A stretch of 57,220 nucleotides of DNA from Pedobacter petrophilus (GTDB lineage Bacteria > Bacteroidota > Bacteroidia > Sphingobacteriales > Sphingobacteriaceae): positions 1 through 57,220 of the forward strand of contig NZ_WKKH01000031.1 in the NCBI RefSeq assembly GCF_009674725.1, in the 5' to 3' direction. The position numbers were made by a program, and so were the translations under genes. The notes under the pieces are model-generated. The model made no database searches. It worked only from the letters and a program-made list of their open reading frames with translations, and had not been told where the DNA came from. Of the stretch, positions 1 through 9,800 are shown in pieces. The first letter of the stretch is position 1, and every line of letters starts with the position of its first letter.

Positions 1-76
1 CGCGGTTTAACGCATAGGCGCAATGAAGTACATCGTACTCCTTGCCCGAAAAATTCAATCTAGCTTTGAAAGCCAT
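1..76 (-). CDS. tssD: Type VI secretion tube protein Hcp/TssD family, N-terminal part only
   Basis: Minus-strand reading from an ATG at 76 gives MAFKARLNFSGKEYDVL followed by HCAYALNR, open to the window edge (25 codons visible). This matches the conserved beginning of the Bacteroidota Hcp/TssD proteins, which form the stacked hexameric rings of the type VI secretion tube and are also exported as effectors or effector carriers. The family is usually about 130 residues, so roughly 100 residues lie outside. No other type VI gene is in the window, so it may be an orphan copy. Identification rests on the short N-terminus alone. Confidence 0.7.
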   Translation of the reverse strand, partial: MAFKARLNFSGKEYDVLHCAYALNR

Positions 77-546
77 AGTTTCTAAATTTAAAGGTTAAAT
101 AATAGGTTCTTGTAGCGTCCGCCACATTAATTTTAGACCAAATATTAAGCCAAATATTATGTATCTCCTTCATAACTAACCATTAATAAATTTATTTTTT
201 TTCAAAAAACATTCATTTGATACTGGAAACGCGGTTTTTATCCAGCAGAAAAATGTATTTTTTTAGATATTATTTTTCGTCACATTTTAAATACAGTCGT
301 GAAACAATTAAAGATTGTAGACTTTTTGTACAAATTGTAGATTTTTTCCCCACCGTTAACTTTCAAGACTATTGAAAATGAATAGAAAAGTCCTGGCGAG
401 ATGCTAAGACTTAAAAAGTTATCATATAGATATTGAATCAGGTTCAGGAAAATGGAACGAGGATAAGGCTTCTCCATTGAGGGGGAAACCTGGGCTGTAA
501 AGACCTAAACCCGGGAGACATTGCTAATTATAATAGACCAAGAGCC
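77..546. other. Intergenic region between tssD-like gene and GH5
   Basis: This AT-rich gap holds no convincing gene. Next to tssD there are two copies of CCAAATATTA 11 bp apart (139-148 and 150-159), which on the minus strand read TAATATTTGG and lie about 65-85 bp upstream of the tssD start. A dispersed palindrome lies at 434-448. At 490-515 an imperfect GC-rich inverted repeat (CCTGGG with CCCGGG) lies about 30-55 bp downstream of the GH5 stop and could help end that operon, but it lacks a clear T-run. A 65-codon open frame at 280-477 (minus) has no recognisable composition and is treated as chance. Confidence 0.5.
434..448. repeat. Dispersed palindrome, copy 1 (diverged)
   Basis: TGAATCAGGTTCAGG, a copy of the palindromic repeat whose best form is TCCTGAATCAAGTTCAGGA. 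It lies downstream of the GH5 gene. Other copies are at 53384-53405, 53921-53939 and 57132-57149. Confidence 0.55.
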
Positions 547-1560
547 TTAATAACCCCAACCAAAACGTACCCGGGCAACACCTGATGGATTAGTAACTGA
601 AAAGGTAATGCCAGTCCCTGTTCCGCTTTTATTTAATAAACTATAGCTATCGCCATCTCTGATGCCGGGCCAATAAACACTTGATAAATTAGTGTTCCTG
701 AATACATTCGTGGAGCCTACCATGTAGGCCACCTCATTATCATTACCTCCTGCTCCGGTATAATTTTTTCCGGTCGTCATACCTGCACCAAATTCTGTTA
801 CAATTGTTCTTGCGGCATAAGCGCCATACCTTGTCTGCCAGTTTGCTTCCCACTCGCTTTGCGTTCTGGTATTCCAAAATGCGTAATTGTGTAAAGCCAG
901 CAAACAGTCTTTAAATCGCACATCTGCACCTACCCCATTTACATCTTCAGAATAACCTGTACCTGATAACAGGATTCTGTTTCTTGGCAAATTAGGAAAC
1001 CGGGCTAAGAATTGTTCATAAATTGTGCTTAACTGGGTGAGTGAGTAACCATAAGGCTCATTAATCACTTCGATATACACATCGCTCTGCTGACCGTATT
1101 TATTAATTACGATTGTCCACATTTGCCAGAAAGCATCTAAATTATCGATCTTCCCATCTTTAGTGGCCGAACTTTCCCAGCACGATAAAACTACTTTTAG
1201 CTTTTTATTGAGCGCCTGATCTATGGTTGCCTGATAAGCCGTCCGCCATCTTTCTGTTACCGATGGCGGATTGATGGGTAACCTGATCGCATTAACGCCG
1301 GGCAAATTTGAAATTACGCCGTTATAAAGGGCATTTGATTTTGTGGCGACACTTGCGTAATCATCACCAGCATCCAGACCAGATGGAATTACCCAGCCAT
1401 CTACAAAATTATCACGGGCATCAGCCCAGTTAATACCAGCAATTAGCGGATGTACAGCCTGCTCTGTGGAAACCGATTGGGAAACTTCGGGCGCCTCTTT
1501 AGTACAGCCCGATAAAGCGAGGATTAAGCCTGTAATCCATACATAATTTCTGATGCCCAT
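547..1560 (-). CDS. GH5 family glycoside hydrolase, surface lipoprotein
   Basis: A 337-residue cellulase-superfamily (GH5, clan A) enzyme, last gene of PUL 1. The N-terminus is a lipoprotein signal with lipobox LSGC (Cys19), so the mature protein is membrane-anchored. The TIM-barrel shows the clan-A signature: VINEPYG with the Asn167-Glu168 acid/base pair after strand 4, and VTEFGA with Glu256 as the likely nucleophile after strand 7; His224 in ALHNY fits the conserved barrel His. Length is normal for a single GH5 domain without carbohydrate-binding module. ATG start; 39 bp separate it from GH35 upstream, so co-transcription is likely. Substrate cannot be read from the sequence; beside GH35 and GH30 a beta-galactan or beta-mannan/glucan endo-activity is plausible. 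Confidence 0.87.
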   Translation of the reverse strand: MGIRNYVWITGLILALSGCTKEAPEVSQSVSTEQAVHPLIAGINWADARDNFVDGWVIPSGLDAGDDYASVATKSNALYNGVISNLPGVNAIRLPINPPSVTERWRTAYQATIDQALNKKLKVVLSCWESSATKDGKIDNLDAFWQMWTIVINKYGQQSDVYIEVINEPYGYSLTQLSTIYEQFLARFPNLPRNRILLSGTGYSEDVNGVGADVRFKDCLLALHNYAFWNTRTQSEWEANWQTRYGAYAARTIVTEFGAGMTTGKNYTGAGGNDNEVAYMVGSTNVFRNTNLSSVYWPGIRDGDSYSLLNKSGTGTGITFSVTNPSGVARVRFGWGY

Positions 1561-1599
1561 GATGTTATTTTTACCTTGTTTTCAATTGCATTGCTTAGG

Positions 1600-3444
1600 T
1601 TATTTTTTCACTTCTGTTACCTCATCCAAAATGGGTTTGTTCAAACTGGTCAGCACATTAACGTCTGGCTTATTCAGTTCCAATACAATAATTTCATTCG
1701 CACCTTTTTTAAGCCATTCTGCCGGCAAATAAATGGTTTGTTGTGGTCCAATACTCCAATATTTACCCAGATTATGTCCGTTTACCCAAATTACACCCTT
1801 GCCCCATTTGCGTAAATCCAGGTAAGTATCAGCTGGCGTAGTTACATTGAAAGTGCCCAGTTTGAGCACAGGGGAATCTCTTTTTGCTTTCACAGCAGTA
1901 ATTTTTGCTGCTTCAACTTTATCGAAGGGTAAAGAATACATGGTCCATGATTTTAGCGGCGTGCCACCAAAAGACACCTGACCAACAATTCCTTTTTTAT
2001 TTTTCAGCAGGTTAGGCCCGAAGTTAATCCGCCCCATATTTTCTACAAAAATTTCAAGCGTATGTGTTCCGGCAGATAAATCAAGCACCAAACTTTCCTG
2101 GCCTAATCTTCTGTCTAAGGTTCCTTTTCTTTTTCCATCAATATAGATAATACCATAATCGCGAAGGCCGTCGATTTTTAAATCTGCCTTTTTACCGCCT
2201 TTAATCTGCGTTTTATACAACATGTAACCATACGCCTGATTCAAATCTTCGAAAGTTAATGGCTGCTCACTCACCTTGCCCTGTCCAAGCTGATCAAAAA
2301 TTCCGATCTCTTTGGTAAATTTAATCTGCTCCAGCGCTATTGATGATTTTGCCTGCGGCACTTCTGGTAATTTCTGGCCTTTAGGCAAATGTTTCGCTAT
2401 CACTTCCCTGAATTTCATAAATTTATCGGTGGCATTTCCGGCTTCATCGAGTGGGGCATCATAATCATAACTGCTAATTTGCGGCTCGAATGGAATGGTA
2501 TCTCTGAAGTTGGCACCATTCATAAATCCGCGGGTACTTCCGCCATGGAACATATACATGTTAATCGAAATTCCGCTTGAAAGTACCGTATCTAACTTCC
2601 CGGTATATTGCACTGCCGGAACTTTATGGTGTGGTGTACCCCACCAATCGAACCATGCCGGATACCATTCTGCGATAAAAAACGGACCTTTTCCTTCATT
2701 CAGACTCCGAACAGCTTGTTTTACTTTTATTGGATTATCCTGCCCGTTAATGGCCGGCATCAATCCTTTTAAATGTCCTTTTACTATATCTTTTTCAGGA
2801 TCGCAAGTGTATAATAAACCGTCAAAGCCAGCATCAACGAACATTTTACGGTTCATTTCCAAATAAACTTTATCTGCTCCATAAGAACCATATTCGTTTT
2901 CTACCTGAACCATGATGATATTTCCACCGTGGTTAATTTGCAGCGGTGCCAGTTGTTTACCAATCTCGTTGATGTATTTTTTGTATTCTGCCAGGTATTG
3001 TTTTTCGCGACTTCTCACTTCCAGGCCTTTTTCATTTTGTAACCAGTAAGGATAGCCTCCAAATTCCCATTCGGCACATACATAAGGGCTTGGTCTGAGG
3101 ATTACCCATAAGCCTTCTTCCTTTGCAATTTTTACAAACTCGGCAATATCGTTGTTGCCGGTAAAATCGAACTTGCCTTTTTCTGGTTCGTGCAGATTCC
3201 AGAAAACATAAGTTCCGATGGTATTGAGCCCCATCGCTTTAGCCATTTTCATTCGTGCTCGCCACGCCTCTCTTGGCACTCTTGGATAGTGAATTTCTCC
3301 TGAAATGATCTGGTACGGTTTATTATCCAGCATGAAGGTGCTATCTCCTAAGGTAAAGGAATGTTCGTTGCTTGCTTTTCTGCAACCAAAAAGCGTTACA
3401 GCCAGCAGCAGTATATTTAAAATAAGTATCTTTTGTTTTTTCAT
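1600..3444 (-). CDS. GH35 beta-galactosidase lipoprotein
   Basis: A 614-residue GH35 enzyme that removes terminal beta-linked galactose from oligo- or polysaccharides. Lipobox LFGC gives an acylated Cys21. The TIM barrel (about 30-340) starts with the family motif ISGEIHYPRVP and has the two catalytic glutamates in VENEYGSYG (Glu184, acid/base) and FIAEWYPAW (Glu259, nucleophile). C-terminal beta-sandwich domains follow (about 380-600), ending with the galactose-binding-like IWVNGHNLGKYW segment. Length and layout are typical of bacterial GH35. It lies 36 bp downstream of GH30 and 39 bp upstream of GH5, in one transcription direction, consistent with a galactan-degrading set in which it is the exo-acting member. 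Confidence 0.95.
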   Translation of the reverse strand: MKKQKILILNILLLAVTLFGCRKASNEHSFTLGDSTFMLDNKPYQIISGEIHYPRVPREAWRARMKMAKAMGLNTIGTYVFWNLHEPEKGKFDFTGNNDIAEFVKIAKEEGLWVILRPSPYVCAEWEFGGYPYWLQNEKGLEVRSREKQYLAEYKKYINEIGKQLAPLQINHGGNIIMVQVENEYGSYGADKVYLEMNRKMFVDAGFDGLLYTCDPEKDIVKGHLKGLMPAINGQDNPIKVKQAVRSLNEGKGPFFIAEWYPAWFDWWGTPHHKVPAVQYTGKLDTVLSSGISINMYMFHGGSTRGFMNGANFRDTIPFEPQISSYDYDAPLDEAGNATDKFMKFREVIAKHLPKGQKLPEVPQAKSSIALEQIKFTKEIGIFDQLGQGKVSEQPLTFEDLNQAYGYMLYKTQIKGGKKADLKIDGLRDYGIIYIDGKRKGTLDRRLGQESLVLDLSAGTHTLEIFVENMGRINFGPNLLKNKKGIVGQVSFGGTPLKSWTMYSLPFDKVEAAKITAVKAKRDSPVLKLGTFNVTTPADTYLDLRKWGKGVIWVNGHNLGKYWSIGPQQTIYLPAEWLKKGANEIIVLELNKPDVNVLTSLNKPILDEVTEVKK

Positions 3445-3480
3445 GGTATTTGATTTTTGGGTTCACCTTTAGGCAAACTC

Positions 3481-5010
3481 CTATTTTTCTTTATTGGCAA
3501 TGATGGTCGTAACGGATTTTGCAGGGAGCTTAAATGCTCCGGCCACAGTAACGGACCGCTCTAAATTTTTACCGGCTGCAGTAGTGTAAATGGTCACGTT
3601 CTTTTGTTTTTGATCTATTCCAGCCAAATCAAGGTCGATTGTGTCATCACTATTGTTTACGGCTACCGTTATTAATTTATGATCTTTAAGATAAGCTGAA
3701 ACATAAAAGTCTTTTTCATCCGAAAGTTTCATCTCAATCCTTACACTTCCTTGCGGGATGAAGCGGCTGTAATTTCCAAAAGCCCAAAGCGTTTTGCTAT
3801 CATAAACTTTTCCACCGGTTTTGCTTTTATCCATGTAGACCAGCCCGTCTTTATAATCGCCGGTTGAAATGGCCAGCCACCATTGCCATGAACTGGCATT
3901 GGCATAGGTTAAATCGTGATGGATAAGTTTCGCAATAAATAATGCGGTAGTCATTCCCAGATCCCGGCCTTCTCCTTTTAATAAACTATCGCCAAGCACA
4001 CAGTATTCAGACATCCAGAATCTTAACCGATCATATTTGGCAACTTCTTCTTTTACGGCCTTTCTTATTTCGATGGATTTTTGCTCCGGGCTCGTGGTAA
4101 AATAACTATGGCCAGAGATGCTCCGGTCTACGTTTTTTAAATCCCCGAGATAGCCTCGCGAAGCCGGGCTGAAAAAATATTCGACCTGCCTGCTTTTAGC
4201 GGTATCAGGATGATTGGTGAGGTAATTTAACTGGCCTGCTTCTGCGATCTGAATTTTCGTTTTCAGCTGGGTTTTGTTTAATGTGGCACTGAGCTTTTTT
4301 ATTAAAACTGCCAGTTCCTGATTGGTATAAGGGCAGCCTTCCTGGTTTCCTTCATTCCATTTCCATTGCGGTTCATTCACCGGACTGAGGTATTCCAGCT
4401 CCACTCCCGTTTTCTTTTTAAGAATTTTAATGGTATTCACCAGATCCAGTGCAAAATCATCCGCCTTGCTGAAATCCAGGTTGGTTTTTCCATCGCCGGA
4501 AAACGCTTTATTGTTCAGGGTGAAATTTACATGCGGACTGTTTACAAAACCAAGAAAATGCTTTACCCCCCTGGTTTTGGCGGCATTCATAAACCATACC
4601 TGCCCGGGCATGGCCTCTTCATTATAGGTTTTACTTAAATTAAGAAAAGATTGTTGTCTTCTCCATTCATCGCGGATTCCGCTGGCTTTTCCCTGTTCTG
4701 CACTTCCTCCGCCGATGGCAAAACGCCAGAAATTAAGGCCGATTCCCAGCGGGTTCCCAGCGTCATTAGTTTTCGTACTAAAAAGCAGGTCGGCCATTTT
4801 GTTTTTTTCTACATCCGGCCATAAACCTGCAAACTGGCAAGTCCAGGCATCAGAAGCGCCAAAGCCTTCTATGGTTTGGGCAGATTTTCTGAAATCTACC
4901 TCAGCAGTGATGTGTCGCTGGTTTTGTGCTTTTGATATTTCCGGAGCAACAATCCCCAGCAGTACAAAGAAAAGGAATGTAAATGATGTTCGTTGTGAAA
5001 AGCGATTCAT
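3481..5010 (-). CDS. GH30 family glycoside hydrolase, secreted
   Basis: A 509-residue clan-A enzyme. A signal peptide (MNRFSQRTSFTF then a hydrophobic stretch ending SKAQ) is followed by the GH30 opening motif TIEGFGASDAW. Catalytic residues: SPVNEPQWKW with Glu213 (acid/base) and WMSEYC with Glu335 (nucleophile), numbered from this start. The C-terminal beta-sandwich that GH30 wraps around the barrel is present (about 395-505). The frame stays open to 5034, but that longer start is TTG and would put eight residues ahead of the signal peptide; the ATG at 5010 is preferred. Known GH30 activities include endo-beta-1,6-galactanase, beta-glucosylceramidase and xylanases; beside GH35 a beta-1,6-galactanase role is inferred, subfamily uncertain. 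A strong terminator separates it from susD. Confidence 0.88.
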   Translation of the reverse strand: MNRFSQRTSFTFLFFVLLGIVAPEISKAQNQRHITAEVDFRKSAQTIEGFGASDAWTCQFAGLWPDVEKNKMADLLFSTKTNDAGNPLGIGLNFWRFAIGGGSAEQGKASGIRDEWRRQQSFLNLSKTYNEEAMPGQVWFMNAAKTRGVKHFLGFVNSPHVNFTLNNKAFSGDGKTNLDFSKADDFALDLVNTIKILKKKTGVELEYLSPVNEPQWKWNEGNQEGCPYTNQELAVLIKKLSATLNKTQLKTKIQIAEAGQLNYLTNHPDTAKSRQVEYFFSPASRGYLGDLKNVDRSISGHSYFTTSPEQKSIEIRKAVKEEVAKYDRLRFWMSEYCVLGDSLLKGEGRDLGMTTALFIAKLIHHDLTYANASSWQWWLAISTGDYKDGLVYMDKSKTGGKVYDSKTLWAFGNYSRFIPQGSVRIEMKLSDEKDFYVSAYLKDHKLITVAVNNSDDTIDLDLAGIDQKQKNVTIYTTAAGKNLERSVTVAGAFKLPAKSVTTIIANKEK

Positions 5011-5136
5011 TTTTTGATAAGTCAAAATAAGCAAGAAGCCTGTATCTAAAATACCATCTGCCAGTTAAAAAACCCGCCGCTGAGGATTTTGGAACGCATT
5101 GGTGCGAAGGCTTTAAAGCTTTGGTTTTACAATAGG

Positions 5137-5163
5137 TTAAAAAAGCGGGGCAATATGCCCCGC
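5137..5163 (-). terminator. Rho-independent terminator after susD of PUL 1
   Basis: Read on the minus strand, starting 6 bases past the susD stop, GCGGGGCA-TAT-TGCCCCGC forms a perfect 8-bp GC-rich stem followed at once by TTTTTT. It would end the susC-susD transcript and leave GH30-GH35-GH5 to read-through or a separate promoter in 5011-5136. Confidence 0.9.
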
Positions 5164-5169
5164 GTAAAA

Positions 5170-6861
5170 TTAGTAACCAGGATTTTGTTCCAGCTTACCA
5201 GCCGAAGATAGAATTTCTGCTCTTGGAATTGGCAGCCAATATTGTTTATTCTGAAAGGCTTTACCATCAAGCGCTACTTTCGTTGCGTAGGTTAAAGTGC
5301 TTCCTGATTTTGTTACGATAATACCCGAAGCAGGTCTACTTTCTACCTGTGGTGCAATCTGCCAACGGCGGACATCATAATAACGATGCTCTTCAAAAGC
5401 CAGTTCAACCCTGCGTTCGTAACGAACGGCATCTCTCATCTGCGATTGGCTTAAGCCATTGGCAAGAGGCGGCATATTCACATCTGGTCTTGCTCTTACC
5501 ATATTAACAGCTTGTCTGGCACTCATTGATGCTCCAGCCGGAACGGCATCTGGTCCGTAAGCTTCGTTTGATGCTTCTGCAAAGTTTAATAATACTTCTG
5601 CATAACGCATATAAATCCAGGGTTGTAAACCAGCAACATCCCATGGGTTATCAATTGGAAATGCATCATTCATGAATTTTTTCAGATAATAACCGGTTTT
5701 GGTTGTGTTCCAGTTGGAGTTACCATCCTTACTATCTTTTCCACCCGGAACAAATGCTTCTAAGTTTCTTCCGCGGTAACTCGCACCATCATAAATTACC
5801 GTGTAACCAAATCTTGGATCTCTGTTTTCATATGGCTTAGCCGGATCATAACCCGAACCCGTTTCTGTGATTGCTTTCCCGCCAGCGGTTTGATAATCAT
5901 CAACCAGATTCTGCAAAGGGGTGTTTCCTCCCCAGGCGTTATAACCATTAGGTCCATTGGCAATTTCAAGGCATACGTGCCTGGCGTTGGTCGTGAATAA
6001 TCTTTCAAAAATTACTTCATTGGTTTCATTCACCAGGAACATATTGTTGTAGCCACCAGTATAGATGCCATATTTATTTAAACTGATTACCGCCTGAGCT
6101 GCTGTCGCTGCATCTGCCCAGGTTCCGGCGTTGTAAAGCGGACTTGCTGCATAAAGCGCCAATCTTGATTTTAATGCCAGGGCAGCGCCTTTAGTTGCTC
6201 TTCCCAATAACCATGAACTGCTATTATTGACAGGTAAAAGTGCCGCAGCTGCATCAAGTTGTGCCAGTACATAATCCATACTTTCTTTAAGTGTTGCCCT
6301 TTTAAAAAGTGCATCATCTTGCAGGTTATCGTTTAACTGAGTCACTTTATCGCTCATTAACACCGCGCGACCATAGTTACGGATCACATCCTGATAACGG
6401 AAGGCCCTGATAAATTTCAGTTCGCCTTCAATTAACCGTTTATGTCCGGCACTCATATTAATTTTAGAGAGCACATCCAATGCGTAATTACATTCGCGGA
6501 TCCCGCGGTAACTTCTCGACCAGAAAGAGGCTGTGCTGCCCAGATTATCTGGCGAAACCTGTCCGCGTTGCATTGCCCAGCTTCCATCATCGTTGGTATA
6601 GATTGATTCGTCTGTGTAAGAACTGGACATGCTGTATTCGAATCCGCGGCCAAAGCCAGGGTTAGAGCCCTCGCCTTCTTTATCCTGCAACCTCGGGCTT
6701 ACGTAACGGTTAAGCACAAAAGCTTCAAAAATGGTCGAATCGTTTTCTACTGATGCCGTACTGATTACTGAAGTGGGAGTAATTTCTAAAAAATCTTTTT
6801 TACATGATGCGAATAGAAGCGCCGCACCAAGGGTAATGTATAGTGGTTTATATACTTTCAT
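5170..6861 (-). CDS. SusD/RagB-type glycan-binding lipoprotein (PUL 1)
   Basis: A 563-residue SusD-family surface lipoprotein, the lid and glycan-binding partner of the adjacent SusC transporter. Lipobox FASC (Cys20) then KKDFLEITPTS, the usual start of mature SusD proteins. The N-terminal TPR-like helices (about 60-270) include IRAFRYQDVIRNYGR. The C-terminal RagB/SusD domain (about 400-563) ends with RYERRVELAFEEHRYYDVRRW and a final NPGY, both hallmark features. It begins 4 bp after the SusC reading frame ends, as in most SusC/SusD pairs. Specificity cannot be deduced from sequence. The gene is intact although its SusC partner is frameshifted. Confidence 0.96.
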   Translation of the reverse strand: MKVYKPLYITLGAALLFASCKKDFLEITPTSVISTASVENDSTIFEAFVLNRYVSPRLQDKEGEGSNPGFGRGFEYSMSSSYTDESIYTNDDGSWAMQRGQVSPDNLGSTASFWSRSYRGIRECNYALDVLSKINMSAGHKRLIEGELKFIRAFRYQDVIRNYGRAVLMSDKVTQLNDNLQDDALFKRATLKESMDYVLAQLDAAAALLPVNNSSSWLLGRATKGAALALKSRLALYAASPLYNAGTWADAATAAQAVISLNKYGIYTGGYNNMFLVNETNEVIFERLFTTNARHVCLEIANGPNGYNAWGGNTPLQNLVDDYQTAGGKAITETGSGYDPAKPYENRDPRFGYTVIYDGASYRGRNLEAFVPGGKDSKDGNSNWNTTKTGYYLKKFMNDAFPIDNPWDVAGLQPWIYMRYAEVLLNFAEASNEAYGPDAVPAGASMSARQAVNMVRARPDVNMPPLANGLSQSQMRDAVRYERRVELAFEEHRYYDVRRWQIAPQVESRPASGIIVTKSGSTLTYATKVALDGKAFQNKQYWLPIPRAEILSSAGKLEQNPGY

Positions 6862-6865
6862 GATG

Positions 6866-9800
6866 TTAAAATTTAACGTTTGCGCCTATGTTGATGATTC
6901 TTTGTTGTGGATAAAACTGGCCGCTTTCGCTGCTTCCTTCAGGATCGTAATCTTTTACTTTCGAAATGGTGAATAAGTTGAAAGCACTTGCGTACAATCT
7001 TAAACCAGAGATTTTGATTTTAGAAAGCAGGTTGGTATTGAAATTGTAACCCAACTCTACGTTTTTCATCCTGAAAAATGAGGCATTATTTAACCAAAAG
7101 TTATTGCGGAAAGCACCGCCACTAATGGCATTAGAGGCGCGTTCTGTTACCCTTGGAAAAGTACCTGCATTATTGGTAGGCGAAAATCTGTTATCTGCCC
7201 AGCTGCTGTAGAAATTACCCACACTACCAGATTCTGGCAAAACATATTGGCTTACGCGCGACTGCCCTGCAAAAAGCACAGACACATCGAAGTTTTTGTA
7301 AGAGGCATTCAAGTTTACACCATAGGTAATTTGGGGCACGTTTCCGTATTTGCTTCTGGTTTGATCTTTAAAATCAATCACGCCGTCTCCATTAAAATCT
7401 TCATATTTTAAGTCGCCTACTTTTGCGCCTGTAACATGTGGATAAGCATTTAATTCATCTGCATTGCGGAAGATGCCTAAAGAATTGAAAAGCAAATAGC
7501 TTCCGATCGGTTGGCCCGTCTGGCGCTGATAATCCAGCGTACCGGCAGCTTCATCTATAAAAATGATTTCACTTTTTGCATAAGTCATGTTTCCGGTTAC
7601 CCCCCAATTGAAGTTTTCTCCTGAGTGGTTATAGCCCAAACTCGCCTCTACACCTGAACTATTGATTTTACCGATATTTTCTGATGGCACTAACGGAACT
7701 ATCGCGGGATTATTTGGCTCTGGAAAAGGGTTTACGATACCAGACGTTGCCGGAATGGAAGCGTTTCTGGTTAATAGAATATCGCTACGTTTCTGATTGA
7801 AATAAATTGCTTCTAAAGTGAAGTTTTTTAAGAAGGTAGCGTTAATACCGATGTCTAGTTTATTGGCGCGTTCCCAACCTACGATTGGATTTGCCAGTTT
7901 CACCAGATTCAGGTTTGGCTGAATTACAGTTTTTCCACTTCCCGGCTCGCTGGCCACAAAACCGTTTCCAACCAGGGTATAATTATCAAAATATTGGTAA
8001 GGTGCAATTAAATCACTTCCAAGTGAACCATAGGATGCCCTGATTTTTAAATCATTGATAAAAGAAACATGATCACTGAACCATTTTTCTTTGCTCACTC
8101 TCCATGCACCGAGAATGGAAGGGAAATAACCGAAGCGATTGCCATCAGCGAAAAGCGATGATCCATCTGCCCGCATCTGGCCTTCTATAATATAACGTTC
8201 ATCGTAATTGTAGGCAATTTTTGAAATGTAACTCTGGCGCGGATAATCTGTACTGCTTCCCGAATTTCTCAAATCTGTAGCTGCCGTTCCTCCTTGTGAA
8301 AGTTCAGGTAAAGTGGTTGAAATATAGTTTAAACGTTGCGCATCAAAAATCTCATAGCGTTGTCTGCTTTGCTCATAAGCAACAAAGGCATCTATACTAT
8401 GCTTGCCGAATTTCTTAGTGTAATTTAACCTTACGTTAGAGGTGATGAGGCTGGTGTTTGCCTGAGACTCGTATAAAGTTGCCTTTGCATTACTGCCACC
8501 CACAATTACTGTATTGTAAACTCCGGAAGATTGATCGTAAGAATACAAATTATATGGTTTGTTGAAATTCTTTGCGAAATTAAAAGTTTTGTCTACTGAG
8601 AAAAAACCATCAACAGAAAGTCCGTCTACACCTGGAATTTGGTAGCTACCTCTTAAAATAGCGTTGAAAACCTGGGTAGGATTTTTTGCAGTACCTCCAA
8701 GATCAGTTACCTGAACGGCAGGGTTATTATTTTCGATACCTGTTGTTGGCAAACCGTTCGGATAAAAGGCACCTACAATTGGTTTTGCACGGTAAATGGA
8801 ACGGAAAATATCTCCTGCTCCTGAGATCGGGAACACGCGGTCTTCTTCTCTTCCGGAGATACCTAATCCAATTTTTAGTCTTTTAGAAATGTTGGCATCA
8901 ATGTTCGATCTGAAATTATATTGTTTGTAGCTCGCTGCGCCATTTTCGTAAATCGCATCCTGATAAATTTTACCTAACGACACGAAATATTTCACATCTT
9001 CTGTACCACCGCTCACCGATAAACTATGCTGGTTCTGAAGGGCAACACTTTTTAACGTTTGTCCAATCCAATCGGTATTGGGAATAAAAGCGGATCAGAG
9101 CCATCTCCAAATTTTTGGATTTGTGCTGGTGTATAAGATTGGTTAAGGCCGCCTGCAGGATTAGAATCGAAATTAATTTCATTCATTAACTGGGCGTATG
9201 TGGCTGCATCGGCCATTTTTGGCAGGCGGGTTGGCTGACTAAAACCTTGATTAAAGGTGTAACTTACGGTTGGCTTACCGAGTTTACCTTTCTTTGTAGT
9301 GATTAAAATTACACCATTCGCTGCCCGGTTTCCATAAACCGCTGCTGATGCATCTTTTAACACAGAAATGCTCTCCACATCGTTTGGATCGATCCTTTCT
9401 AAACCTCCCAACTGACCAGGAATACCATCTACTACAACTAAAACATCAGTATTGGTGGTGGTACCTAAACCACGAATCAGGATTTTGGACCCGTCAAAGC
9501 CAGGTTCTCCACCCCTGTTGTTAATTACTACACCGGCAACTCTACCCGCAAGTGAGTTAGAAAGATTTGGCTGCGGACTTTTAACCAGGTCGCTCCCTTT
9601 TACCACAGCAACTGAACCTGCTAATGTGGCTTTTTTCTGTGTACCGTAACCCACTACCACTAACTCATTTAAAGATTTAGAATCAGGCGCAAGCTGTGTG
9701 TTAACAGTAGCTTTACCGCGGGTTGCCACTTCTGTACGGGCATATCCGATATATGAAAAAACCAGAACCGCACTTTCGTTAGGCACTTTAATGGTGTATT

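Noticed and set aside
280..477. 65-codon minus-strand open frame in the first intergenic region
   Set aside because: AT-rich composition, no recognisable domain, overlaps a dispersed repeat; chance frame.
1576..1815. Plus-strand open frames antisense to the GH35, GH30, HTCS and SusC genes
   Set aside because: They are shadows of well-supported genes on the other strand, with no family features.
5011..5034. Longer GH30 start
   Set aside because: It relies on TTG and adds eight residues before a good signal peptide that starts at the ATG at 5010.
9080..9092. Programmed -1 ribosomal frameshift in susC
   Set aside because: The site is not a classical slippery heptamer and no strong downstream structure was seen; a one-base indel is simpler.
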